DNA of 64,000 nt, taken from positions 1 to 64,000 of the forward strand of contig CAKTEF010000005.1 in assembly GCA_934547065.1 (NCBI GenBank), written 5' to 3'. The DNA is from an uncultured Faecalibacterium sp. GTDB taxonomy: Bacteria; Bacillota; Clostridia; Oscillospirales; Ruminococcaceae. This document shows positions 8,735 through 14,963 of this stretch, in pieces. How positions within the stretch are numbered: position 1 is the stretch's first letter; each line of letters begins with the position of its first letter. The translations under genes were made by a program, and so were the position numbers. Below the pieces are notes generated by a model that saw only the letters and a list, made by a program, of their open reading frames with translations, had not been told where the DNA came from and made no database searches.

Positions 8735-10247
8735 GATGATTCCTAGTCGAACAAGGGTTCGGCTGGGAATTTTTTTGTTTATCGGAAGCAGAATGCTCCG
8801 AAAGGTTAAAATAAATAACCATTTCGCGGTCTGTGACATCAATGTGGTTTACAAAGGTGTCGATAATCCTGCGGCTGTAATCGGCGGTGCGCTCATTGGG
8901 GAAAACCAGGAACTGCTCCAGGAGGAAAAGAACGCGGTCATGATCCAGGACGGGCGGCTGTACGTCGGCCAGGCTTTCCAGCTGATAGCTGAGGGTACTT
9001 TCCTGCTGCTCCAGGTCGGCCAGACGGGCGGACAGGCGGGCGCTGCCGGTGCCGTTCTCGATGGACTCAACGATGTTATTGATCTTGCGGCGAACGTCGG
9101 CCAGGCTCTGCTCCAGCATCGAACGCTCCGGTGCGGGCTGATCGGCGGCTGCCTGCTGGGCGGCGACAATGGCATCGGCCAATTCCGCCATCGTGTCGGG
9201 CTGCAAAAGGTTGTCGTGGATGGACTGCACCACAAGGCGTTCTGCAATGTCCTTGGGGAGATTCTTCTTTTTGCAGGTGCTGCCCTGTGCTTTGCCGCCG
9301 CAGGCATAATAATAGTAAACATCATCGCGGCAGTTGTGGCCGCTGATCCCTTTCATCAGGCAGCCGCACTCGCCGCAGTACAGCTTGCCAGAAAGCAGAT
9401 AGTCGGCCCGATCGGCGCGGGAGGCGCGGTGGTTGAGATTGCGTGTATACATTTCCTGTGCCCTCGTCCAAAGGTCATCGTCAATGATGGCGGGAATAGC
9501 CCCATCGATGCGGATATCATAGGCTTTGCTGACGTAGGTGCCGTGATAGGCTTCGTTCTGGATGATGCGGGGGATGCTGCACTTGTTGAACGGCTTGCCC
9601 CTGGCAGTGCGCAGCCCGGCGGCGTTGAGCTGCGCGATGATCGACGCTGAGGACTCCCCGGCGGCGTAGTGCTCGAAGATGAAGCGGACAGTGGGCGCTT
9701 TTTTCTCGTCGATGATGAAGCGCTTGTGCTCGTCGGTAGTCAGGCCAAGAGGGCGGTTGGCATTGATAGCCTGCCCCTTGAGCGCGGATTCCCGCATGCC
9801 ACGCCGCATTTTTTGGGCCAGCTCGGCAGAGTAATACTCGGCCAGGGATTCCATCAGACCCTCCAGGATGATGCCTTCCGGCCCATCGACAGAGCTTTCG
9901 GCAGCATAAAGGATCTGAACGCCGTTGTCGCGGAGCCGCTTTTTGTAGATGGCGGAGTCGTAGCGGTTGCGGGCAAAGCGGTCGGTTTTCCAGCAGATCA
10001 CAAGGTCGAAAAGGCCCTTGCCGCTGTCTGCGATCATCTGCTGAAAAGCAGGGCGGGACTCGGCCCCACGGCCGGAGATGTGGCGGTCGATATACTCATG
10101 GGAGATGGTCAGCCCGCGCTGCCGGGCGTAGGCTTCGCAGTCGCGGCGCTGGCCCTCGATGCTCTGCTCGGTCTGCTGGGATCCGCCGCTGTATCGGTAG
10201 TAGGCAACCAGCCGAGTGCCGGCAGAAATGTCTTTTTTGGGTTTCAT
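8697..10247 (-). CDS. Large serine recombinase (phage integrase)
   Basis: 516 residues. The start at 10247 has the ribosome site AAGGAG at proper distance; an upstream in-frame codon at 10286 lacks one. An N-terminal resolvase domain has the nucleophile in YYRYSGGSQQTEQSIEGQ, a recombinase domain follows, then a zinc ribbon (CGECGCLMKG with CGGKAQGSTC, residues ~300-345) and a coiled coil (~395-440). These enzymes integrate and excise phage DNA by serine-linked strand exchange. The last ~14 residues (VRVARIELTAS) are read from the antisense strand of tRNA-Pro, so the true tail depends on which DNA is joined at the att site. Confidence 0.9.
   Translation of the reverse strand: MKPKKDISAGTRLVAYYRYSGGSQQTEQSIEGQRRDCEAYARQRGLTISHEYIDRHISGRGAESRPAFQQMIADSGKGLFDLVICWKTDRFARNRYDSAIYKKRLRDNGVQILYAAESSVDGPEGIILEGLMESLAEYYSAELAQKMRRGMRESALKGQAINANRPLGLTTDEHKRFIIDEKKAPTVRFIFEHYAAGESSASIIAQLNAAGLRTARGKPFNKCSIPRIIQNEAYHGTYVSKAYDIRIDGAIPAIIDDDLWTRAQEMYTRNLNHRASRADRADYLLSGKLYCGECGCLMKGISGHNCRDDVYYYYACGGKAQGSTCKKKNLPKDIAERLVVQSIHDNLLQPDTMAELADAIVAAQQAAADQPAPERSMLEQSLADVRRKINNIVESIENGTGSARLSARLADLEQQESTLSYQLESLADVQPPVLDHDRVLFLLEQFLVFPNERTADYSRRIIDTFVNHIDVTDREMVIYFNLSEHSASDKQKNSQPNPCSTRNHLVRVARIELTAS
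8739..8777. terminator. Terminator after tRNA-Pro, within the end of the recombinase frame
   Basis: ATTCCTAGTCGAAC pairs with GTTCGGCTGGGAAT (two G-T pairs) around an AAGG loop and is followed by TTTTTTTG on the plus strand. It terminates the tRNA transcript. Confidence 0.85.
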
Positions 10248-10258
10248 GATTTTGCTCC

Positions 10259-10287
10259 TTGTGGTCTGAAAAGGATCGTGGTACAAT
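10259..10287 (+). promoter_or_regulatory. First copy of a duplicated rightward promoter
   Basis: TTGTGG (10259-10264), 17-base spacer, TACAAT (10282-10287). The stretch TTGTGGTCTGA...GGTACAAT is repeated at 10411-10438. It points into a region without a credible gene. Confidence 0.5.
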
Positions 10288-10293
10288 GATCCT

Positions 10294-10406
10294 GTCAGCA
10301 GGCGAAATTTTCATCTTACTTCTTACTTGTTGCGTTGCACTCCGACAGATTCCCCATCTGACCCCGGCCGCTTTCATCGTACAGAGCGGCCGGGGTTCTT
10401 TTTTTG
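10294..10406 (+). ncRNA. Putative small RNA unit 1 (promoter plus terminator, no gene)
   Basis: From the first of two duplicated promoters a transcript of about 110 bases would end at a strong hairpin (CCCCGGCCGCT...AGCGGCCGGGG, 10362-10398) and T7 run. The only ATG frame starts inside the -10 box and has no ribosome site. The call is inference from promoter and terminator placement. Confidence 0.4.
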
Positions 10407-10410
10407 GGGG

Positions 10411-10485
10411 TTGTGGTCTGAGATCAATGCGGTACAATAATGGTGCGGCCGGGTCGTGCAGTCCCCGGCCGCACCTCCTCACAAA
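10411..10485 (+). ncRNA. Putative small RNA unit 2 / second promoter copy with hairpin
   Basis: TTGTGG (10411-10416), 16-base spacer, TACAAT (10433-10438), then a GTGCGGCCGGG...CCCCGGCCGCAC hairpin at 10451-10479. It copies the promoter of unit 1. There is no clear T-run, so the 3' end is open. Beyond this, 10486-10568 shows nothing recognisable. Confidence 0.35.
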
Positions 10486-10568
10486 GCAAGACGGTGGAAT
10501 GTTTTCTTATGAGGATCCTCGCTGGTGTTTGCCGCGCTGGCGGGGTTATTTTTGTGCGTGGAGCTGTT

Positions 10569-11828
10569 TCAAAACAGGTTGTCCCATACAAATTCGGACG
10601 TTTCGTCTGAATGGGTGTTTCCGCTGTAAGTTACCGACAGAGACAGCGTATAGCCAGTGTAATAGCCATCCTCAAGTGCAAAATCCCACGAATCAGAAGA
10701 TTTATAGAAACTGGTATATGATCCCCACAGGTCTGTTGTGCCGTACCATGCTGCATAGGATGGAGCGCAAGCATAGTAAAGCTCATACGTTCCAAGCGGA
10801 ACATGAACGGAAAGAGTTTCGCCATGTTGGATGTAATAACAACGTTGGGCTTTTCCATTCTTACTGAGAACCAGGTAGAAATCATCCGTGTCGTTTGCTT
10901 CCACTTCAAATGGGGCGGCAGCTTGGGTATTGTCATAGGCACGCTGCAGACCTGTTGACGGTTTTGAACGTGCGATCAAAGCGGGAGCTTTGCTGGATGC
11001 AGGGACAGACGCTTTGGAAGATGGCTTACTTGAAGAATAGCTCGAAGAAGAACTGGCTGCTTGACTTGATGCCGTGGAAGAAGAAACTTCAGGAAGTGGG
11101 TCGGAGTACAGAGCTAAACCGCCAATCAAAAGAACCAGCATAACAGCGGCGAAGATAAGAGATTTATAGGAGCGTCCTTTCTCTTTGGAGTGGTTCCAAC
11201 GCGGAGAGGAGTACGCTTGTTCATCTTCAATCGGAGAAAGCTTAAAGTCTTTGTACTTTTCATAGTCGCTTTCAGTCTGAACAGGAGCAGCAGTTGCAGT
11301 AGATGGAGATGGGGCTGTTTTTGCAGCTGGGTGAGCAGACGCGGAATTATAAAAAACGGAACCGGGTACATCGCCCAGTAAGTCACCAATCAATAAGCTT
11401 GCTTCATTTTTAGATACAATGTGATTTTCGACAGCATAATCTCCGAGTCTGGACATAAAAGATTGAAGTTCTTCACCCCACCGCGACAACTGATCTGATT
11501 GGTTTCGGTAGTGACATGAGGGACTGTTTTTTAACATACTATAAGCAATGATCGAGGTGCAATACCAAGCCAATGTTTGAGGAGGGGTATCTGTGGGCAG
11601 GCCAAGCTCATTAAAAATATGCTCCTGATAGCTATCATAATAGTCAATCGCAGATTTTTTTAACCAAGACCAAAACGGCTTTCTAAAAATAGAATCGGCT
11701 GGCGTGACAGCCATATAGGGGGAAACCCGAACCCAAAAAGCCATATCATCAAGAGTTTTTATAAACTTTTTACGATATTGGGGATTGACAATTGTAATGA
11801 ATAATTTATCAGAAGAATAATTGTCCAC
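10569..11828 (-). CDS. Single-pass membrane protein with Ser-rich external region (lysogeny-region accessory gene)
   Basis: 419 residues, GTG start with GGAGG seven bases upstream. Residues 1-200 look cytoplasmic and helical, then a basic stretch and one membrane segment (SLIFAAVMLVLLIGGLALY, ~223-241), a long Ser-rich linker (SSSTASSQAASSSSSYSSS) and a C-terminal tyrosine-rich beta-type domain outside. I do not recognise the family. It lies next to the repressor in the same orientation, so it is probably expressed in the lysogen; superinfection exclusion or surface modification are possible roles. Codon use is more AT-rich than in host genes. Confidence 0.7.
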   Translation of the reverse strand: MDNYSSDKLFITIVNPQYRKKFIKTLDDMAFWVRVSPYMAVTPADSIFRKPFWSWLKKSAIDYYDSYQEHIFNELGLPTDTPPQTLAWYCTSIIAYSMLKNSPSCHYRNQSDQLSRWGEELQSFMSRLGDYAVENHIVSKNEASLLIGDLLGDVPGSVFYNSASAHPAAKTAPSPSTATAAPVQTESDYEKYKDFKLSPIEDEQAYSSPRWNHSKEKGRSYKSLIFAAVMLVLLIGGLALYSDPLPEVSSSTASSQAASSSSSYSSSKPSSKASVPASSKAPALIARSKPSTGLQRAYDNTQAAAPFEVEANDTDDFYLVLSKNGKAQRCYYIQHGETLSVHVPLGTYELYYACAPSYAAWYGTTDLWGSYTSFYKSSDSWDFALEDGYYTGYTLSLSVTYSGNTHSDETSEFVWDNLF

Positions 11829-11875
11829 ATCGATTCCTCCATATACAATTTGACCGCTTCGGGCAGCCGAGGCGG

Positions 11876-12289
11876 TTATTTTTTATTTTTTTCCTTGTAC
11901 TGCTCAAAAGCAATTGCATAGACATCTTGATAGCGCGGAATTTCTGTTAGCTCGTGTACCCGCTCCAGTGCTTTTGTTTTTCCGTCATCGTTCAGCTTCT
12001 TGAAATCCGAAGTCAATTCGGAGATCTTGGCTTGTTCTTGTTCATCCACTGCTTGTATCGCGGAACGGAGAGATGCTGCTTCAATAGGAGAAAAATTGTC
12101 CTGATATAAGAAGTTAGGGTCAACATGAAGCACATCGAAAATTTTTAACAGAATATCCCACTTGGGACTACTCACGCCATTTTCGTAGTTGCTGATAGAG
12201 TTCTTGGTTACGCCGAGCTTATCAGCAAAAGCCTGTTGTGTTAATCCGGCTTGTTCTCGAGCTTGCTTAAGACGGCTTGCAAAAGACAT
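11876..12289 (-). CDS. CI-like repressor, XRE-family HTH
   Basis: 137 residues; the start at 12289 has GGGAGGTG seven bases before it and begins MSFASRLKQAREQAGLTQ. The N-terminal HTH is complete (QQAFADKLGVTKNSISNYENG, residues ~18-38); the C-terminal part is a short helical, probably dimerising, region without the Ser/Lys autoprotease pair of LexA-like repressors. It is transcribed divergently from a Cro-like gene across an operator region, so it is the likely lysogeny repressor. Confidence 0.85.
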   Translation of the reverse strand: MSFASRLKQAREQAGLTQQAFADKLGVTKNSISNYENGVSSPKWDILLKIFDVLHVDPNFLYQDNFSPIEAASLRSAIQAVDEQEQAKISELTSDFKKLNDDGKTKALERVHELTEIPRYQDVYAIAFEQYKEKNKK

Positions 12290-12310
12290 AAAAATCACCT
12301 CCCAATACAG

Positions 12311-12353
12311 TATCTTCAATTTTCAGTATAAAGATAGCATCTTCAAAAGTCAA
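12311..12353 (-). promoter_or_regulatory. Repressor promoter with TTGAAGAT repeats
   Basis: On the minus strand TTGACT (12348-12353) and TATACT (12325-12330) are 17 bases apart. Two TTGAAGAT copies, one in the spacer and one between the -10 and the gene, may be operator half-sites. Confidence 0.65.
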
Positions 12354-12370
12354 GATAAAAGTACAAGAAG

Positions 12371-12437
12371 TTTGCACAAAAATGTTGACTGTTAAAGAAA
12401 TTTGTGCTATTGTAGTGTTGTCCAAAGAAACTTGTGC
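12371..12437 (+). promoter_or_regulatory. Early rightward promoter with GCACAAA operator half-sites
   Basis: TTGACT (12385-12390), 17-base spacer, TATTGT (12408-12413). The half-site GCACAAA/TTTGTGC occurs at 12374-12380 and 12401-12407, and once more as CTTGTGC at 12431-12437. They bracket the promoter, as expected for CI/Cro operators. Which protein binds is inference. Confidence 0.65.
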
Positions 12438-12456
12438 ATGAAAGGAGAGTTGAACA

Positions 12457-12675
12457 ATGGAAGTAGTGGATACGATTTACAAGGTAATTGACGAAAAATG
12501 CCTGAAGCAATCGGCAGTTGCGCGGGCAGCTGGATATGAGCCAAAGGTTTTTAATGCGATGCTCCGTGGCCGGAAGCGCATGACATCGGACGATGTGGTG
12601 CCGATCTGTAAGGCGCTGGGGGTAACGCCGAATGAGCTGTTTGGAATTTCCGCCGACCCGAAAAAGAGCGCATGA
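12457..12675 (+). CDS. Cro-like small XRE-type regulator
   Basis: 72 residues, ribosome site AAAGGAGAG. A single HTH (QSAVARAAGYEPKVFNAMLRG) fills residues ~18-40, followed by DDVVPICKALGVTPNELFG, typical of the XRE fold. First rightward gene after the divergent promoters, so probably the lytic switch protein. Confidence 0.75.
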   Translation: MEVVDTIYKVIDEKCLKQSAVARAAGYEPKVFNAMLRGRKRMTSDDVVPICKALGVTPNELFGISADPKKSA

Positions 12676-12689
12676 AAGGAGGGGGAGAG

Positions 12690-12986
12690 ATGGCAGACAG
12701 CAAAAAACCCTGCGCTCCTGTTGGAGAGGAGAGCAGGGACAGCACTGTGACATTTCGGGAAATAGACCCGCTGTGTGCCGCGCTGGACGAACTTTGCATG
12801 GCGTTGAATTGCTGGTATGCTGCAATGAACAGCCCGTGGCAGCGGGAAGATCAAACATACCGCAAGATGTTGGCAAAGAAAACCAAGACAGCATTGAAGC
12901 AGGTTATTCAGAACGAGGGTGAATCGGCTGATGAAGTGTCTGACAAGAGGTGCTGTAAATCGATTGAGGATCCCGATAGAAGTTGA
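12690..12986 (+). CDS. Hypothetical phage protein
   Basis: 98 residues. The start at 12690 is preferred over an in-frame ATG at 12672 because GGAGGGGG sits just before it. It is helical and acidic with a central CAALDELCMALNCWYAAMN stretch. Its last 83 bases overlap a gene on the other strand (12904-13194), which lowers confidence in its C-terminus. Confidence 0.5.
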   Translation: MADSKKPCAPVGEESRDSTVTFREIDPLCAALDELCMALNCWYAAMNSPWQREDQTYRKMLAKKTKTALKQVIQNEGESADEVSDKRCCKSIEDPDRS

Positions 12987-13194
12987 TTTCTCCATCAATG
13001 AACATTTCTCGGATGGCTTTCAGACACCAGTTACAAGTAGGGCAATCGTGGTAACCGCCACAACCGCCCGGATAACTAAAGAAAGGCTCAGTGGAATCCG
13101 GTGATTGAAGAATAGCAATGGAAGCGTGATAAGGTTCCTGCTCGTAAGAAAAGCACTGGGGACAGCTGATGCGAAAATCAATTCGATAGGACAT
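12904..13194 (-). CDS. Small cysteine-rich protein, possible zinc binder
   Basis: 96 residues with an excellent ribosome site (AAAGGAGGTG) before the ATG at 13194. CPQC and CPTCNWC pairs and a GGCGGYHDC stretch suggest zinc coordination. The orientation is opposite to the early operon; it lies with 13436-13885 inside a segment bracketed by an 18-base direct repeat, so it is probably an exchanged accessory cassette. No known family. Confidence 0.6.
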   Translation of the reverse strand: MSYRIDFRISCPQCFSYEQEPYHASIAILQSPDSTEPFFSYPGGCGGYHDCPTCNWCLKAIREMFIDGEINFYRDPQSIYSTSCQTLHQPIHPRSE

Positions 13195-13315
13195 TGTATT
13201 CACCTCCTTTCTGCTTGAAAGCTTAACATGATTCTGCTGAGAGCACAAGGAATGGTGAACAAGAGTACATGAAAAAGCCCCGGCGGGGAGCCGGGGGAGG
13301 AAAGGGGATGAAGAA

Positions 13316-13480
13316 GTGAGTGTGCAGCTGGTGATTGCTGCATGGCTAATTGATTTAGCAGCCGTATGGATCGCAAAGAGATGGCTGGGCGGCGAGATTC
13401 AGGGCTACATTCTTTTTTCCATTATGTTGAGCTACTTATGCGCGGTACTTGCGCTCTACGAGTGGGTGGTGCATTTGTAA
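13316..13480 (+). CDS. Small hydrophobic membrane protein
   Basis: 54 residues from a GTG start, with two hydrophobic segments (VIAAWLIDLAAVWIA and YILFSIMLSYLCAVLAL). A GGAGGAAAGGGG stretch lies upstream. The 3' end overlaps the convergent gene at 13436. No family recognised; treat as tentative. Confidence 0.4.
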   Translation: MSVQLVIAAWLIDLAAVWIAKRWLGGEIQGYILFSIMLSYLCAVLALYEWVVHL

Positions 13481-13885
13481 TAGTTCCTGACGCATGGCTT
13501 CAAAGGCTTCATAGGCAGAAGCGTTGAACGCCTTTTGGGATGCGGGTGTTGGATTTGACTGAAATGTCATTAGCTGTGAAGAAAAGCTACTCAATTTTGC
13601 ACAGGTATCCCGACTGGAAAACAAGATAGCACGAGCACAGCAGGCGGTAAGCTTTCCTGCATCGGCATCTGGAGAGCGGCTCATAAAGGCTTGAGCAGCT
13701 TCAAAGAAAGATTCGTAGGCTTCTACCTGAGCATGGAAGAACAGTTTTTCGGACTCCAGTTTGTAGGCAGATAAATTTGTAGCTTTCGCTATGACCACCT
13801 GAGCAATTGCAGTGAAAAGCGCAGCAAGGGCAGAAACGAGAGCAGCAAGTGAGGAAATAAGGGTAAGTCTTTCAACGAATGTCAT
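13436..13885 (-). CDS. Small membrane-anchored helical protein
   Basis: 149 residues; the start at 13885 (AAAGGATG upstream) is chosen, while the frame extends far upstream without further ribosome sites. An N-terminal membrane segment (LISSLAALVSALAALFTAIA, residues ~9-30) is followed by a helical, cytoplasmic or external domain. It lies opposite to the early operon. A function in lysogeny or exclusion is possible but only from position. Confidence 0.55.
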   Translation of the reverse strand: MTFVERLTLISSLAALVSALAALFTAIAQVVIAKATNLSAYKLESEKLFFHAQVEAYESFFEAAQAFMSRSPDADAGKLTACCARAILFSSRDTCAKLSSFSSQLMTFQSNPTPASQKAFNASAYEAFEAMRQELLQMHHPLVERKYRA

Positions 13886-13963
13886 GTAAAACACATCCTT
13901 TCTGGTTGGATTGTACCACCAGGGGGAGAACCGGACAAGAGCGCATGAAAGGAGTAACGAACG

Positions 13964-14329
13964 ATGGACCGTTATATGATCGTGATCCCGGCGAAGAACC
14001 GGGCATTCAAGCTGTTGTGCGACGATGGCGACAGCATGAAGCTGGAGACGATGCAGAAGCTGGTGGGCGGGCCGATCGAGCCGGTACACACGCTTCTGGA
14101 GCCGGAGTGGGCGCGGGAGAGCGGCGTGGACAGCATCCTGCTGTTGGTGAACGAGGAGGGCCGCCTGAAAGGGCTGCCGGAGAACCCCAGGGCAGAGGAG
14201 ATGGCCAGCTATGCGGCACCGGCCCATGCCAAACTGGTGGGTCCGGCCATTGTGGCCGCAGGCCGGGGCGAGGAGATCATCGGCTTTGCAAAGCCTGTGG
14301 CGGACACCATTTGTGCCGAATGGCTGTGA
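13964..14329 (+). CDS. DUF3846-like phage protein
   Basis: 121 residues, ribosome site AAAGGAG. The pattern of N-terminal IVIPAKNRAF, central LLLVNEEGRLKGLPENPRA and C-terminal GPAIVAA matches the DUF3846 fold found in phages and conjugative elements. The molecular role is unknown. Confidence 0.65.
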   Translation: MDRYMIVIPAKNRAFKLLCDDGDSMKLETMQKLVGGPIEPVHTLLEPEWARESGVDSILLLVNEEGRLKGLPENPRAEEMASYAAPAHAKLVGPAIVAAGRGEEIIGFAKPVADTICAEWL

Positions 14330-14338
14330 GGTGATGCC

Positions 14339-14518
14339 ATGGGCCGGAAAAAGAAGCTGCCGTTTGAAAGCTGGCAGATCCAGGAGCTGCGGAGCATCGC
14401 CCTGGATTTTTACGCAAGGCCGGAGAACGAGGCTGCTTTCCAGGAGTGGAAAGCAGCCAGAGACAAAAAGAAGAAAAGGCCCGCCGGTGCTGGAACACCG
14501 ACGAGCCTTGCAGGGTGA
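14339..14518 (+). CDS. Small basic hypothetical phage protein
   Basis: 59 residues, ATG seven bases after the previous stop, with GAGGTGATG upstream. Lysine-rich ends (MGRKKK and RDKKKKRP) around an acidic helix. No family recognised. Confidence 0.55.
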   Translation: MGRKKKLPFESWQIQELRSIALDFYARPENEAAFQEWKAARDKKKKRPAGAGTPTSLAG

Positions 14519-14571
14519 TGGTTTTTGACTGTCCATCACCAGAAGTTTAGCATAACGGAGGAGAAAATGCA

Positions 14572-14844
14572 ATGCGGAAGAAATTGACAGGTCAGGCGCT
14601 GTGTGCCGGTGCCCTTTTGCTGGGCGTGGCCGCCGTGGGCTGCGGCGGAGCCATTGAGAGCGCCCCGGACGGCTGGGTGATGCTGGGCTGGACCGCAGCG
14701 GCGCTGGTGCTGATGGGCGCGGCGCTGGTGCTGGCCGCCCTGGGCGTTGAAAGAACGCAGGAGGCGGAAACGCCCCGGCGGCGTGTCCACCGGGAGCCGA
14801 AGCACACGGTAAAAAAGAACAGTTGCGGAAGAAAGGCGGGGTAA
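14572..14844 (+). CDS. Small two-pass membrane protein
   Basis: 90 residues, ribosome site GGAGGAGAAAATGCA. Two hydrophobic helices (ALCAGALLLGVAAVG and AALVLMGAALVLAALG) and a basic tail ending CGRKAG. The last 26 bases around the stop and next start recur at 16993-17018, where a tail in the same frame also ends SGRKAG, a remnant of a second copy. Confidence 0.6.
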   Translation: MRKKLTGQALCAGALLLGVAAVGCGGAIESAPDGWVMLGWTAAALVLMGAALVLAALGVERTQEAETPRRRVHREPKHTVKKNSCGRKAG

Positions 14845-14850
14845 GGATGA
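14825..14850 (+). repeat. 26-base direct repeat, copy A
   Basis: GCGGAAGAAAGGCGGGGTAA plus GGATGA, identical to 16993-17018. It spans a stop codon, ribosome site and start codon. Confidence 0.95.
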
Positions 14851-14963
14851 CGGAGAGCGAGTATAAGAAGATTCTCTCATGTTCGCCTGCCCAGAATGCG
14901 GATGCTGCTGTGACTACGGCCGAGATGCTGGACCGCCTGAGTGGCACGGAGGTACGGGTGTGA
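14847..14963 (+). CDS. Short ORF, MTxxEYKxIL leader-type
   Basis: 38 residues (begins MTESEYKKILSCSPAQ), start after GGGGTAAGG. It shares its start pattern with the gene at 17188 (MTLNEYKEIL) and its middle (AQNADAAVTTAE) with residues inside the next large gene. Its TGA overlaps a GTG start at 14960. It may be a truncated 5' end of the gene that now continues after the second 34-base repeat. Confidence 0.45.
   Translation: MTESEYKKILSCSPAQNADAAVTTAEMLDRLSGTEVRV
14887..14920 (+). repeat. 34-base direct repeat, copy A
   Basis: A perfect match to 15522-15555 (CTGCCCAGAATGCGGATGCT and following 14 bases), with imperfect similarity extending on both sides. Copy A is inside the 38-residue ORF, copy B inside the following large gene. 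Confidence 0.95.

Noticed and set aside
8736..9650. Rightward open frame (304 codons) opposite the recombinase
   Set aside because: Antisense shadow; the leftward frame has resolvase, recombinase and zinc-ribbon motifs.
10286..10600. Hydrophobic peptide starting at ATG 10286 (MILSAGEIFILLL)
   Set aside because: The ATG overlaps the -10 box of the promoter, there is no ribosome site and the frame runs through terminator hairpins.
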